From Paenibacillus spiritus (GTDB lineage: Bacteria > Bacillota > Bacilli > Paenibacillales > Paenibacillaceae): DNA of 64,000 nt. The notes beneath the pieces are model-generated. The model did no database searches. It was not told the DNA's origin and saw nothing but the letters and a program-made list of their open reading frames with translations. The position numbers and the translations under genes were made by a program. The stretch's first letter is position 1. Each line of letters begins with the position of its first letter. Positions 34,054-44,119 of this stretch are shown piece by piece. The DNA is taken from the NCBI RefSeq assembly GCF_008710135.1, contig NZ_VYKK01000018.1:1-64000 (forward strand). Reading direction: 5' to 3'.

Positions 34054-35217
34054 ATGAGAATTTTGATTGTGGACGATAATCCAACCAATATCATAATTAT
34101 CCGGGAGATTCTGAAGAAAGAGGACTACCGGAATATTGTTACAGAGTCCTCAGCCCGGGATATGCTGAAGCGGCTTGGAGCCGACCGGCAGATCAGCAGC
34201 GAACGTCCATGGAAGTCCGATGTCGATCTGATTCTGCTCGATATGATGATGCCCGAGATGGACGGAATCGAAGCCTGCCGCATTATTCAGCAGCATGAAG
34301 TGCTGCGCGATATTCCGATTATTATGGTGACGGCTGTCGGCGATTCCAAGAAACTGGCCGAAGCGCTGGATGCCGGTGCGGTCGACTATGTAACCAAGCC
34401 GATCAACAAGGTGGAACTGATGGCCCGAATCCGTCTGGCGCTCCGGCTTAAGCAGGAGAAAGACTGGCACAAGGAACGGGATCAGCGGATTCAGGATGAG
34501 CTGAAGTTGGCGGCGCTCGTTCAGAACGCGGTGCTCAGCCTCCCGATTGAAGAGCCGGAATTTCAGGTTCACGCTCTCTATCAGCCCTCCTACGAGCTGG
34601 CCGGGGATCTGTATTCCTGGTACCCGCTCGGCGACGGCCGGTACGGCGTTGTACTGCTCGATATGATGGGGCACGGCATTTCCTCGTCGCTGTTCTGCAT
34701 GTTCATTGCGTCTGTATTGAAGGATACCGTTACTACTTTTGTCGAACCGGCGAAAGTGGTCCAGGAGCTTAACCGGCGGTTCAATCAGCTCTATATCGAG
34801 AACCAATTGATCCAATACTATTTTACGGCAATCTATATGGTTATAGACACAAGGCTGAAGTGGATTGACTATGTCAACGCCGGCCATCCGCCGGCGCTGT
34901 TCTTTGAAGACGGCCGGGAACGTCCCGTGCTGCTTGAGAGCAACAGCCATCCGGTCGGACTGTTCGACCGGATCGAGATTCAGCCGCAGACGCTCACTTA
35001 TGAGGGAGAAGGCCATCTGACGCTCTATACAGACGGTCTGCTGGAGATGGCCGAGGGCGGCCAGGAAGACCAGTTGGAGTTCCTTATTGAGCGGTTGAGA
35101 GGCGAACACGGATGGAGAGAGAAGGAAATGCGGGAAACCTTCCTTACCGGCGCCCAGAGCAATCGGGACGACGACAAGTGTCTGGTATGGATAACGCTAG
35201 GAGAAAGGGAACGATAA
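34054..35217 (+). CDS. rsbY: REC-PP2C phosphatase, RsbY-like
   Basis: This 387-residue protein has an N-terminal receiver (ILIVDDNPTNI, Asp63 in [19 protein letters not shown]), a short coiled linker and a C-terminal PP2C/SpoIIE-type phosphatase (YELAGDLYSWYPLGDGRYGV, LDMMGHGISSSLF, VNAGHPPALF, LTLYTDGLLEM, DDDKCLVW). Phosphorylation of the receiver should switch on the phosphatase, which removes the phosphate from RsbV and so frees SigB, as in Bacillus cereus RsbY. ATG 34054 follows GAGGTGA. The hybrid kinase gene starts 3 nt after its stop. Confidence 0.9.
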   Translation: MRILIVDDNPTNIIIIREILKKEDYRNIVTESSARDMLKRLGADRQISSERPWKSDVDLILLDMMMPEMDGIEACRIIQQHEVLRDIPIIMVTAVGDSKKLAEALDAGAVDYVTKPINKVELMARIRLALRLKQEKDWHKERDQRIQDELKLAALVQNAVLSLPIEEPEFQVHALYQPSYELAGDLYSWYPLGDGRYGVVLLDMMGHGISSSLFCMFIASVLKDTVTTFVEPAKVVQELNRRFNQLYIENQLIQYYFTAIYMVIDTRLKWIDYVNAGHPPALFFEDGRERPVLLESNSHPVGLFDRIEIQPQTLTYEGEGHLTLYTDGLLEMAEGGQEDQLEFLIERLRGEHGWREKEMRETFLTGAQSNRDDDKCLVWITLGERER

Positions 35218-35220
35218 GGA

Positions 35221-38200
35221 ATGAAGATCAAGGCCAAACTGCTGATCGGCTTCAGCGCGCTGCTTGTCATTATGCTCGCCCTGACGATGGTCGGCTTCGA
35301 TCGGCTTAAATTTATGAACCATCAGCTTGACAGCATCTACCAGGATCGTTATCAGAAGATCCGCGCCTCCTCGGGATTCCGGGGCGAGGCGAACGATATT
35401 TCCCGCGTACTGGCCAACCTGCTGCTGAATCCGGATGCGACGGACAGCGATGCCCAGCGCAGCGAAATGAACCGGATGCTCAACAGAGCGCAGGAATACT
35501 TGAAGACGCTTCGCGATGCCGAGAAGACGGCGGACGAGCAGCAGCTGGCCCGGCAGGTGGAAGACTCCTGGAATGCGTTCGAGACCTACCGTGTGCAGGT
35601 GCTGGAGATGCTTGACCGGGGCGAGAGCGTCAAGGCCAACGCTTACCGGAACAATACCGGTCTGGCGGCCCAAATTGAAATGCTGAACAGTCTGAACAGC
35701 CTGGCGGACTTCGAGGATCGGGCCATCTCCGATGAGATCAGCGATTCCAAGTCAGCGTATGAGCGTTCCATTCAGGCGGTATCCGTCATCATGATCGTCG
35801 GTCTTCTGCTTGGGCTGGGCGTGATTCTGTGGGTGCTGCCAAGCATCACCCGCGGCCTGAACACGGTATCCATGATGATCTCGAGCTTCGGCAGCGGCAA
35901 GCTGAAGGCGATTCGGCGCATCCGGATCGCCTCCAAGGACGAGATCGGCGAGATCGCCCATGTCTTCAAGAAGATGGCGGAAGATATTGAGCAGAAGCAG
36001 CAATTGGAAAAAGCCTACGCCGACGCCCAGCGCGACCGCTCCTGGCTGAATGCGAACGTCGCCCGCGTCACCGAGTTGCTCCGGGGTGTCAATTCTCTGG
36101 ACCAGATCGCCCAGATGTTCATCAGCGAGTTCACGCCGGTGCTCGGCGCCCAGTTCGGCGCCGTGTATTTGAAGGAACAGAGCCGCGCCGACCGGTTGAG
36201 GCTGGCCGGGTCCTATGCGATGGACAGCAGCCGTCCCGAGAGCTTCCATATCGGTGAAGGACTTGTAGGGCAGGCCGCAGTGGACCGGAAGACGATTGTG
36301 CTGGACGAGACGCCGGCGGATTACCTCAAGGTAACCTCGGCTTCGGGCGAGCATCTCCCGGGACATGTTGCGATTTACCCGCTGGTCTTCGAGGAAGAAG
36401 TGCTCGGCGTTATGGAATTCGCCGCCTTCTCGGCGTTCACGCCGCTGCATCAGGAGCTGTTGGCACAGCTCGCCGTGAATCTCGGCGTTATTCTCAATAA
36501 TATCAGCCGTCGCCTGAAGGTGGAGGAGCTGCTCCGCGAATCCCAGGCGCTGACGGAAGAATTGCAGTGCCAGTCCGAGGAATTGCAGACGCAGCAGGAA
36601 GAGCTGCGCCGTTCCAACGAGAATCTGGAAGAGCAGACGGAAGCGCTGAAGCGCTCCGAAGAGCTGCTGCAGCGCCAGCAGGAAGAACTGGAGCATTACA
36701 ATACGGAACTGATCGCCAAGACGCGTTCCCTGGAAGAACAGGTGCAGATCGTCGAAGAGAGCAGGGGCGAGATCGAGGAAGCGCGAAGCCAGCTTGAGAA
36801 GCAGGCCCGGCAGCTCTCCATTACAAGCAAGTACAAATCCGAGTTCCTCGCGAATATGTCGCATGAGCTGCGGACGCCGCTGAACAGTCTGCTCATTCTG
36901 TCGCAGCTCTTAAGCGAGAACAAGGACGGCAATCTCACCGAGAAGCAGCTTGAATTCGCGCAGACCATCCACACTTCGGGCGCAGACCTGCTGAAGATGA
37001 TTGACGAGATTCTGGATCTGTCCAAGATTGACGCCGGGAAGATGGAACTGAACCGCGAAGCGGTCCCGCTGGTCGAAATCAAGACGTTTGTGAAGCAGAA
37101 TTTTGCTCCGGTGGCCCAGAAGAAGAATCTGAGCCTGCGCATTCTGTTCGACGAGCCGCTGCCGGATGTCCTCATGACGGACGGTCACCGGCTCAAGCAG
37201 ATTCTGCGGAACCTGCTCTCCAATGCGTTCAAGTTCACGAGCCAAGGCTTTGTAGAATTCAAAATCGCCCGGGCCGGCGAAGAGCTTCTGCCGGCCGGGC
37301 TGCCCGCCGGGGATTATGTGGCTGTATCCGTCAGAGACAGCGGCATCGGCATACCGGAGGACAAGCGCGATCTCATCTTTGAAGCCTTCCAGCAGGCGGA
37401 CGGCACGACCAGCCGCAAATATGGCGGTACCGGCCTGGGCCTGTCCATCAGCCGGGAATTGGCCCGCCTGATCGGCGGAGCGATTGTACTGGATTCCGAG
37501 CCGGGTCAAGGCAGCGAATTCACGCTGTTCCTGCCGGTCAACGGCGAGTACGTCCGCAAGGCGAAGGAGCCGGGCGCCGAGACCTTCATGGGTCTGCCGA
37601 CGGCCGTGTATCCGATCCCGGCTGTGACCGAGGCGGCGGCTTCCCAAGCGGCCGAGCCGCTGCGGATTCCCGACGACCGGGAGGAGCTGGCGGCAAGCGA
37701 TAAAGTGCTGCTTGTAATTGAAGATGACGTCAAGTTCGCCAAGATTCTGCTGGATATGGCCCGCAGCCGCGGATTCAAGGCACTGGCCGCCCTTCAGGGC
37801 GATGTCGGACTCGAAATGGCGAAGACCTATTTGCCGGATGCCATTATATTGGATATCCAGCTTCCGGTCATCGACGGATGGGGCATCCTGCGCGAGCTCA
37901 AGAGCTCGGCGGAGACCCGGCATATTCCGGTTCACGTCGTCTCGGTGATCGACGAACCGAAGCAGGGCTTGATGATGGGGGCCATGGCCTATCTGCGCAA
38001 GCCTTCCTCGCGGGAAGCGCTGGAGCAGGCTTTTACCCAGATCGAGGCCTACACCTCCAGCACGCTGAAACATCTGCTGATCGTCGAGGATGACGACATT
38101 CAGCGCCGTTCCATCATGGAACTGATCGGCTACGACGATGTAGCCATTACAGCGGTCTCGGGCGGAGCGGAGGCGCTGGCCGAGCTGCGCCGTCAGCATT

Positions 38201-38868
38201 ACGACTGCATGGTGCTGGATCTCATGCTGGGCGATATGGACGGCTTCGAGCTGCTGGACCAGATCCGCGATGACGAAGAACTCAACGATCTGCCGATCAT
38301 TATCTACACCGGCAAGGATCTGGACAGCAAGGAAGAGACCCGGCTCCGTCAGTATGCGGAATCCATCATTATCAAGGATGTGCGCTCGCCGGAACGCCTC
38401 CTGGACGAAACGACGCTGTTCCTGCACCGGGTGGAAGCGAACTTGCCGGAAGACAAGCGCCGGATTCTTCAGAAGCTGCACAACAAGGAAGAGTTGTTCG
38501 AAGGCAAGCGGATTTTGCTGGTGGACGATGATATCCGCAATGTCTTTGCCCTGTCGAGTATGCTCGAAGGCTATCAGATGGAGGTTAAATTTGCGGAGAA
38601 CGGGCGCGAGGCGCTGGAAATGCTGACGGCCCATGATTTCGATCTCGTCCTGATGGATATGATGATGCCGGAGATGGACGGCTACGAAGCAATGAAGAGA
38701 ATCCGCGAGATGCCGCAGTATGCCAAGCTGCCAATCATTGCCCTGACGGCCAAAGCGATGAAGGAGGACCGGGGCAAGTGCATTGAAGCCGGCGCTTCCG
38801 ATTATATGAAGAAGCCGATCGACACGGACCAGCTTTTGTCTTTAATGCGCGTCTGGCTGTATTCGTAA
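35221..38868 (+). CDS. rsbK: Hybrid sensor kinase with three receivers, RsbK-like
   Basis: This 1215-residue membrane protein has TM1 at 8-26, an extracytoplasmic four-helix sensor to about 180, TM2 near 182-203, HAMP, a GAF domain (about 285-430) and a long coiled coil (430-530, [20 protein letters not shown]). HisKA follows with His548 ([13 protein letters not shown]), then HATPase ([19 protein letters not shown]) and three receivers with Asp878, Asp1000 and Asp1146. Bacillus cereus RsbK has a similar plan and feeds phosphate to RsbY. Its coiled region with Glu/Gln pairs is a plausible target of the neighbouring methyltransferase. Start ATG 35221, GGAGAAAGGG upstream. Confidence 0.9.
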   Translation: MKIKAKLLIGFSALLVIMLALTMVGFDRLKFMNHQLDSIYQDRYQKIRASSGFRGEANDISRVLANLLLNPDATDSDAQRSEMNRMLNRAQEYLKTLRDAEKTADEQQLARQVEDSWNAFETYRVQVLEMLDRGESVKANAYRNNTGLAAQIEMLNSLNSLADFEDRAISDEISDSKSAYERSIQAVSVIMIVGLLLGLGVILWVLPSITRGLNTVSMMISSFGSGKLKAIRRIRIASKDEIGEIAHVFKKMAEDIEQKQQLEKAYADAQRDRSWLNANVARVTELLRGVNSLDQIAQMFISEFTPVLGAQFGAVYLKEQSRADRLRLAGSYAMDSSRPESFHIGEGLVGQAAVDRKTIVLDETPADYLKVTSASGEHLPGHVAIYPLVFEEEVLGVMEFAAFSAFTPLHQELLAQLAVNLGVILNNISRRLKVEELLRESQALTEELQCQSEELQTQQEELRRSNENLEEQTEALKRSEELLQRQQEELEHYNTELIAKTRSLEEQVQIVEESRGEIEEARSQLEKQARQLSITSKYKSEFLANMSHELRTPLNSLLILSQLLSENKDGNLTEKQLEFAQTIHTSGADLLKMIDEILDLSKIDAGKMELNREAVPLVEIKTFVKQNFAPVAQKKNLSLRILFDEPLPDVLMTDGHRLKQILRNLLSNAFKFTSQGFVEFKIARAGEELLPAGLPAGDYVAVSVRDSGIGIPEDKRDLIFEAFQQADGTTSRKYGGTGLGLSISRELARLIGGAIVLDSEPGQGSEFTLFLPVNGEYVRKAKEPGAETFMGLPTAVYPIPAVTEAAASQAAEPLRIPDDREELAASDKVLLVIEDDVKFAKILLDMARSRGFKALAALQGDVGLEMAKTYLPDAIILDIQLPVIDGWGILRELKSSAETRHIPVHVVSVIDEPKQGLMMGAMAYLRKPSSREALEQAFTQIEAYTSSTLKHLLIVEDDDIQRRSIMELIGYDDVAITAVSGGAEALAELRRQHYDCMVLDLMLGDMDGFELLDQIRDDEELNDLPIIIYTGKDLDSKEETRLRQYAESIIIKDVRSPERLLDETTLFLHRVEANLPEDKRRILQKLHNKEELFEGKRILLVDDDIRNVFALSSMLEGYQMEVKFAENGREALEMLTAHDFDLVLMDMMMPEMDGYEAMKRIREMPQYAKLPIIALTAKAMKEDRGKCIEAGASDYMKKPIDTDQLLSLMRVWLYS

Positions 38869-38956
38869 CGCAAGAATCGGGGTAATACATGTACAAGGTT
38901 TATGACTTCAAGGCGCTGAAACCGAATGCAACGCCTCGCAGGGAGAGCTGGAAGCT

Positions 38957-39826
38957 ATGTTTACTAATAACTGGGAATTCGGGGACCCGGCTTTCGAGGA
39001 TGTCAGCGGCAGCGAACTGGAGACAATTGAAATTGAATTGCTGTTGAGCGGGATTCACCGGATGTACGGCTACGATTTCCGCAATTATGCGCTCCCTTCC
39101 CTACGGCGGAGAATCTGGCATCATGTCCATGCGGAGAATGTGTCTACGATATCCGCGCTTCAGGATAAGGTGCTTCATGACCGGGAGTGCTTCGAGCGTT
39201 TTATCTACAGTATTTCGATCCCGGTTACCGAGATGTTCCGCGACCCTGAATTGTTTCTTGCCTTTCGGCGCAAAGTGGTTCCGCTGCTGCGTACCTATCC
39301 GTACATCCGCATTTGGCACGCAGGCTGTTCAACGGGAGAGGAAGTCTACTCCATGGCGATTCTACTGCATGAAGAAGGCTTGTATGAGAAAGCCCGCATC
39401 TATGCGACCGATATGAACAACCGTTCCCTGCAGCAGGCCAAGGAAGGCGTCTACGAAATCAGCAAGATGAAGCAATATACCAAGAACTATCTGGAAGCGG
39501 GAGGTACGGGCTCGTTCTCCGAATATTATACCGCCAAGTATAATTCGGTCATTTTCCAGCCCTATCTGCGTAAAAATATAATCTTTGCCGAGCATAATCT
39601 GGCGACCGATACATCATTTAACGAATTCAACGTTATTCTGTGCCGCAACGTAATGATTTATTTCAACGACGAACTCCGCGATCATGTCCATGGCTTGTTC
39701 CACGAGAGCCTGAGCCGCTTCGGAGTGCTCGTCCTCGGTGCGAAGGAATCCATTCATTTCACCAGGTACAGCGACTGCTACGAACCCCTGGATAGAGTGG
39801 AAAAAATCTATCGTAAAGTAAAATGA
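38957..39826 (+). CDS. rsbM: CheR-type methyltransferase, RsbM-like
   Basis: This 289-residue SAM-dependent protein carboxyl methyltransferase has the CheR N-terminal helical domain (YGYDFRNYALPSLRRRIWHH), the MFRDPELF motif, the SAM loop HAGCSTGEEVYSMAIL and CRNVMIYFNDELR. No chemoreceptor genes are near. In Bacillus cereus a CheR homologue, RsbM, methylates RsbK and damps the SigB response; the order rsbY-rsbK-cheR here argues for the same role. ATG 38957 has GGAAG upstream, 88 nt behind the kinase. Confidence 0.88.
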   Translation: MFTNNWEFGDPAFEDVSGSELETIEIELLLSGIHRMYGYDFRNYALPSLRRRIWHHVHAENVSTISALQDKVLHDRECFERFIYSISIPVTEMFRDPELFLAFRRKVVPLLRTYPYIRIWHAGCSTGEEVYSMAILLHEEGLYEKARIYATDMNNRSLQQAKEGVYEISKMKQYTKNYLEAGGTGSFSEYYTAKYNSVIFQPYLRKNIIFAEHNLATDTSFNEFNVILCRNVMIYFNDELRDHVHGLFHESLSRFGVLVLGAKESIHFTRYSDCYEPLDRVEKIYRKVK

Positions 39827-39843
39827 ATTGCTAGGAGGGGCCT

Positions 39844-41514
39844 ATGGGGGTTCAAGAACCGATTCATATCCTGCTGGTAGACGATCGTCCGGAGAACCTT
39901 CTGGCACTGGAAGCGGTGCTGGAGAGCCCGCAGTACGTGCTGGTCAAGGCCGGGTCGGGCGAAGAAGCGCTAAGATGCTTGTTAAAAGCCGAATATGCGG
40001 TTATCGTCCTCGATGTGCAGATGCCAGGGATGGACGGGATTGAGACCGCCAAGCTCATCAAAGCCCGGGAGAAGACGAAAGATATCCCGATTATCTTCAT
40101 CTCGGCCAACAGCAAGGATGCGGAGCACCTGTTCGCAGGCTATTCTGCGGGTGCGATTGATTACATGGTCAAACCATTCATTCCGCAGATTCTGAAATCC
40201 AAAATAGATGGCTTTGTCGATATGTACCTGACGACGAAGCGCCATCAGAACCAGTCCATGCTGCTGCAACAGAAGACGCTGGAACTGGAGCGGATCAATC
40301 AGGAGCTGATCAAGGCCAAAGATGCGGCGGAGATTGCCGCGAAAGCCAAGACCGAGTTCCTGGCCATGATGAGCCATGAGATCCGGACGCCCATGAACGG
40401 GGTGGTGGGGATGATTGATCTGCTGATGGAGACGCCGCTAAGCGAGGAGCAGAAGGAGTACACGGATATTATCCGCCGCAGCGCCGACACACTGGTCACG
40501 GTCATCAATGACATCCTGGATTTCACCAAGATGGAATCGGGTAAAATGGAGATGGAGTCACAGCTCTTCGAGGTCCGCTCCTGTATCCAGGAAGTATTCA
40601 GCCTGTTCTCGGCTGAAGCGGGCAAGAAGAATCTGGAGCTTGCCTACTTCGTCGACGAGAAGCTTCCGACGCTGATGTACGGCGACATGGCCCGGCTTCG
40701 CCAGGTTCTGATGAATCTCGTCTCGAATGCTCTCAAGTTCACGAACCAGGGCGGTGTGTATCTGGTCGCGAATGCCGCCCGATTCGAGGGCGACCGGGTC
40801 GTCGTGGAGTTCACGGTCAAGGATACGGGAATCGGCATTTCGCCGGAGAAATGCGACCGGCTCTTCCAGCCGTTCTCCCAGCTGGATTCCTCGATGACAC
40901 GCAAGTATGGCGGCACCGGTCTCGGCCTGGCCATCTGCAAATCGCTGGTCGGCATGATGGGTGGCGACATCCGTGTCGAGACGGCGGAAGAGCGGGGGGC
41001 GACCTTCATCTTCACCATCACAGCCGGACTGCCTGAAGAAGATCCGCGCGGTCCGCGGAACCCGGAGGAAGAGGAGAGAGGGGGCGCGGGGATCCGCCAG
41101 CGGCAGCGGATTCTTGTGGCGGACGACCACCCGATCAACCAGCGTCTGATGATCGGCATGCTGGACAAGCTTGGCTATGGGGCGGACATTGCGAAGGACG
41201 GTGCGGAGGCTGTGCGGTATGCGGCCGAGCGGCCATACCATATGATTCTCATGGATCTGCAAATGCCGGTGATGGACGGGCTGGAAGCAACGGCGGCGAT
41301 ACGGGCCTCGGGAGGCCCGAACGCCGATTCGGCAGTGATTGTCGCCATGACGGCCAATGTCATGGAGGGGATTCAGGCCCGTTGCCAGGCTGCCGGAATG
41401 AATGATTATATCAGCAAACCGCTCAAGCTGGGGAGCCTGAGGCATTTATTGTCTCGCTATCCTTCCGGCTTGCTGCCTTGTTCCAAGGGGGATTCAACCA
41501 GCTCGCTGGCCTGA
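39844..41514 (+). CDS. Soluble hybrid kinase REC-HisKA-HATPase-REC
   Basis: This 556-residue cytoplasmic protein has receiver 1 ([14 protein letters not shown], Asp57), a coiled linker, HisKA with His178 ([12 protein letters not shown]), HATPase ([27 protein letters not shown]) and receiver 2 ([14 protein letters not shown], Asp471). It lacks a membrane or PAS sensor, so its input is probably phosphate or partner proteins. It stands between the rsbM-like and rsbV genes (17-nt gap upstream) and probably adds a second input to RsbY or modulates RsbK. ATG 39844 follows TAGGAGGGGCCT. Confidence 0.88.
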   Translation: MGVQEPIHILLVDDRPENLLALEAVLESPQYVLVKAGSGEEALRCLLKAEYAVIVLDVQMPGMDGIETAKLIKAREKTKDIPIIFISANSKDAEHLFAGYSAGAIDYMVKPFIPQILKSKIDGFVDMYLTTKRHQNQSMLLQQKTLELERINQELIKAKDAAEIAAKAKTEFLAMMSHEIRTPMNGVVGMIDLLMETPLSEEQKEYTDIIRRSADTLVTVINDILDFTKMESGKMEMESQLFEVRSCIQEVFSLFSAEAGKKNLELAYFVDEKLPTLMYGDMARLRQVLMNLVSNALKFTNQGGVYLVANAARFEGDRVVVEFTVKDTGIGISPEKCDRLFQPFSQLDSSMTRKYGGTGLGLAICKSLVGMMGGDIRVETAEERGATFIFTITAGLPEEDPRGPRNPEEEERGGAGIRQRQRILVADDHPINQRLMIGMLDKLGYGADIAKDGAEAVRYAAERPYHMILMDLQMPVMDGLEATAAIRASGGPNADSAVIVAMTANVMEGIQARCQAAGMNDYISKPLKLGSLRHLLSRYPSGLLPCSKGDSTSSLA

Positions 41515-41550
41515 TCCCATAATTTGGGATTTTATATATCCCGTTTTAAT

Positions 41551-41576
41551 GATTCAAGCCTGTCCATTAAGGGTTA
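41551..41576 (+). promoter_or_regulatory. Candidate autoregulatory SigB promoter before rsbV
   Basis: GATTCA (41551-41556), 14-nt spacer, GGGTTA (41571-41576), 36 nt before the rsbV start. It fits the same pattern as the DUF948 and yflT elements. Confidence 0.55.
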
Positions 41577-41612
41577 TTGATAAAGAAAACAATGAATCAG
41601 GAGAGATTGTCT

Positions 41613-41951
41613 ATGAACACTCACAAAAGCGAAAAGTTTCAGGCGCAAACCCAAACCGAGGGCAAGGTATGCACGGTTTTTCTAAGCGGGGAGTTGGATT
41701 TGTCGGTAGCTCCCGATTTTCGTCTGGTGATGGAACCGCTCGTCGGGGACCCCGGACTGGATCTTGTGATTAATTTGAAAGATCTGCGATATATCGACAG
41801 CACCGGGATCGGTATTCTGCTCTCGATTCTGAAAGCCAGACATGGCATGGATGTGAAGTTCACAGTTGAGGAAGTTCCGCCGCAGATTCAGAAGCTGTTC
41901 GACATGACCGGAATTGCCAAATTTTTTGCTTCCCAAGAGAACTCTCACTAG
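41613..41951 (+). CDS. rsbV: Anti-anti-sigma factor RsbV
   Basis: This 112-residue STAS-domain protein (usual length about 110) has SGELDLSVAPDF and the phosphorylation site YIDSTGIGILLS (Ser63). Unphosphorylated RsbV binds RsbW and releases SigB. ATG 41613 is chosen because AGGAGA lies 9 nt upstream; earlier in-frame TTG and ATG codons lack a site. It is the first gene of rsbV-rsbW-sigB. Confidence 0.93.
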   Translation: MNTHKSEKFQAQTQTEGKVCTVFLSGELDLSVAPDFRLVMEPLVGDPGLDLVINLKDLRYIDSTGIGILLSILKARHGMDVKFTVEEVPPQIQKLFDMTGIAKFFASQENSH

Positions 41952-41969
41952 GAAAGGATCGAATTAGGA

Positions 41970-42422
41970 ATGAGCGATGATGTGCAAAAAGTGACGCTGC
42001 AGTTGCCCGCAAGCGCGGAATATGTCGATATTGTCCGCTTGAATTTATACGGAATTGCTTCCAAAATGGGGTTTTCCTACGAAGAGATTGAAGATATGAA
42101 GGTAGCCGTCTCCGAAGCGTGCAACAACTCCGTTCTTTATGCCTATGGGCAGGAAGACGGAATCGTAGACGTAATATTCGAGGTGGGGAGCGATGCCCTG
42201 TCCATTACGGTCAAAGACGAGGGGGAGAGCTTTGAACGTATGGAGTCCTCGGGTGATCGGTTATCTCTGCATGACAAAGATCTGAACGAAGTCCAGATCG
42301 GCGGCCTCGGATTCTATCTGATGCAGGCGCTGATGGACGATGTGAGCGTAACGAGCGAGGCGGGGAAAGGAACGGTTGTCACGCTCACCAAACGGCTTAC
42401 GCTCAGCGAGGAGCGAGTATGA
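41970..42422 (+). CDS. rsbW: Anti-sigma factor and kinase RsbW
   Basis: This 150-residue GHKL-family serine kinase has the N box VSEACNNSVLYAYG, G1 box VKDEGESF and G2 box GGLGFYLMQALMD. It holds SigB inactive and phosphorylates RsbV. ATG 41970 stands 18 nt behind rsbV. Its stop overlaps the sigB start in ATGA, so the anti-sigma and sigma factor are translationally coupled, as in other Bacillota. Confidence 0.95.
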   Translation: MSDDVQKVTLQLPASAEYVDIVRLNLYGIASKMGFSYEEIEDMKVAVSEACNNSVLYAYGQEDGIVDVIFEVGSDALSITVKDEGESFERMESSGDRLSLHDKDLNEVQIGGLGFYLMQALMDDVSVTSEAGKGTVVTLTKRLTLSEERV

Positions 42423-43189
42423 ATGAAAATGTGACTCCCCCAGAGTCCATGGATGAGGCGGTAGGCCTAATTTGGGAATATCAGCAGACCAAGGACAACG
42501 AGATTGCCACGGTCCTGATCCGCAAGTACGAGCCGATGGTCAAAATGGCCGCCGGCAAAATCGCACGCAACCGGCCCGATCTCTATGAGGATCTGTACCA
42601 GGTTGGCCAGATGGCTCTGATTCGTCTGCTTCAGCAGTACGATATCAGCCTGGGCATCCCGTTCGAGCCTTACGCGATGAAGAGCATGATCGGCCACATG
42701 AAGAACTTCCTGCGGGATAAATCCTGGTATATCCAGGTGCCGCGGCGCATCAAGGAGAAAGGCGCCCTCGTTCAGCAGGCGATTGACGAGCTGACAATTC
42801 GACTGGAACGCTCGCCGGATGTGAACGAAATTGCCCAGTACCTGGAGCTGTCCGTGGAAGAAACCGTGGAAGTGCTGGCCGGCCGGGAGTGCTATCATTA
42901 TGTGTCGCTCGATTCCCCGCTGTCTCAAGAAGAGACCGGAGCGACGCTCGGCGAGCTGATCAGTTCCGAGGCCAACGATTACGATGCCGTAGAGAAGCGC
43001 ATGGATCTGCAGCAGGCGCTGGGCCAACTGAAAGAGCAGGAGCAGAAGGTGCTGCTGCTGGCTTTCCAGGACGGACAATCCCAGCGGGCGATTGCTCAGA
43101 AGCTTGGGGTCTCCCAAATGAGCGTATCCCGGATTCAGAAGCGCGCAACCGAGAAATTGAAGCAAATCATGTCGAATTCATCCTATTAA
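42419..43189 (+). CDS. sigB: RNA polymerase sigma factor SigB
   Basis: This 256-residue sigma-70 factor of the SigB/F/G group has region 2 (YEDLYQVGQMALIRLLQQYD, FEPYAMKSMIGHMKNFLRDK), region 3 (VPRRIKEKGALVQQAIDELT) and region 4 (LAFQDGQSQRAIAQKLGVSQ, MSVSRIQKRATEKLK). It directs the general stress regulon. It overlaps rsbW by 4 nt and is followed by a terminator. Confidence 0.94.
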   Translation: MNENVTPPESMDEAVGLIWEYQQTKDNEIATVLIRKYEPMVKMAAGKIARNRPDLYEDLYQVGQMALIRLLQQYDISLGIPFEPYAMKSMIGHMKNFLRDKSWYIQVPRRIKEKGALVQQAIDELTIRLERSPDVNEIAQYLELSVEETVEVLAGRECYHYVSLDSPLSQEETGATLGELISSEANDYDAVEKRMDLQQALGQLKEQEQKVLLLAFQDGQSQRAIAQKLGVSQMSVSRIQKRATEKLKQIMSNSSY

Positions 43190-43203
43190 TACGAAGGAAT
43201 GCG

Positions 43204-43240
43204 AAGCCCCCGGCTGCTGATACAAGCGCCGGGGGCTTTT
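43204..43240 (+). terminator. Terminator of rsbV-rsbW-sigB
   Basis: AAGCCCCCGGC pairs with GCCGGGGGCTT followed by TT. Confidence 0.8.
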
Positions 43241-43267
43241 GGGTGATTTCGCTGTATTGGCGGAGCG

Positions 43268-43615
43268 CTATTCGGATTCCGTGGAAGAGGTCTCCTGCAG
43301 CCGATGCTTCTGGAGCTGCTCCCGCAAGAGGGTGACCCGCAGCCGGGCTTCCGTCTCGATCTGCTCGGGTGCAGGCTTCGGAGACTCCGCCGCGAAGGCG
43401 GCGAGCTGCCAGTCTACCACGAGATTGCTGCCGATGCGGATGCCGGGGACGGCATACAGATATTCCACGCTGTCGGCGGGGTGGAACAGGCGAAGAATAT
43501 AAGTCTCGCCGAGCGCAGCGGAGGCGTTCTCGAATCCGCTCTCTCCAAAAAGATGATGGGCCGTCGAAAACGGATATACATTCGTCTCGGCCGGCCCTTT
43601 GCTTGATTCGGTCAT
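43268..43615 (-). CDS. Hypothetical protein
   Basis: This is a 115-residue soluble protein (FGESGFENASAALGETYILR, EYLYAVPGIRIGSNLVVDWQ; helical Glu/Arg-rich C-terminus). AAGGAGAG precedes ATG 43615, supporting a real gene. The family is not recognised. It converges on sigB and lies 41 nt downstream of the DUF5665 gene on the same strand, so the two may be co-transcribed. Confidence 0.65.
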   Translation of the reverse strand: MTESSKGPAETNVYPFSTAHHLFGESGFENASAALGETYILRLFHPADSVEYLYAVPGIRIGSNLVVDWQLAAFAAESPKPAPEQIETEARLRVTLLREQLQKHRLQETSSTESE

Positions 43616-43656
43616 CGGAATCTCTCCTTCATCAGCGGTAGGCTCCGCTGTGTGTC

Positions 43657-44001
43657 TTAGCTGTTGGCGTCGATGTATTTCTTGATTTCAGCCAGGTATT
43701 GCCCGATGACAGGCACATCCACGAAGAGACTCAGAATATAGCCCAGGATACCCAGAATGACAAAGGTCCCCAGCGACAAACCGAGTCCTCTTGAAATACC
43801 AGCCATCAGGTTGGTAATAATGCGTTTCTTCGGATCGGTATAATTCTCCAGAATGTCCTTGAATTCCGACTTCTCCAGAGAGTCGGCAATCTTGTCCAGT
43901 CGGGCATTGAGCCGTTTGACCTCATGCCGAAGCTCAAAGGGATGTTCGTCTACTTCATAGGACTTGGTGCTGCCGACCGGCTTGGGATCAGGATGTGGCA
44001 T
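43657..44001 (-). CDS. DUF5665 membrane protein
   Basis: This 114-residue protein has a Pro-rich start (MPHPDPKPVG), a helical region with heptads (LRHEVKRLNARLDKIADSLE), the conserved DPKKRIITNLMAGISRGLG motif and one membrane helix (LGTFVILGILGYILSLFVDV). ATG 44001 follows GAGAGGCG; the frame is open further upstream without a ribosome site. Function unknown. Confidence 0.8.
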   Translation of the reverse strand: MPHPDPKPVGSTKSYEVDEHPFELRHEVKRLNARLDKIADSLEKSEFKDILENYTDPKKRIITNLMAGISRGLGLSLGTFVILGILGYILSLFVDVPVIGQYLAEIKKYIDANS

Positions 44002-44054
44002 CAGGAATCGCCTCTCTTTCAATTTAGAATGCCGCTGTATAACACGCTGCATAA

Positions 44055-44084
44055 CAATAGCCAGCTTCGGTAAGCTGGCTATTG
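44055..44084 (-). terminator. Terminator of the GlsB-YtxH operon
   Basis: CAATAGCCAGCTT pairs with AAGCTGGCTATTG around CGGT. On the minus strand it is followed by TTATG only, so the T-run is short. Confidence 0.6.
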
Positions 44085-44119
44085 TCGGATCGTAGCTTCC
44101 AAGCAGCGGGTTACCGCGC

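Noticed and set aside
38890-38956. Short frame MYKVYDFKALKPNATPRRES between rsbK and rsbM
   Set aside because: It has no strong ribosome site, overlaps the rsbM start in another frame and has no conserved motif.
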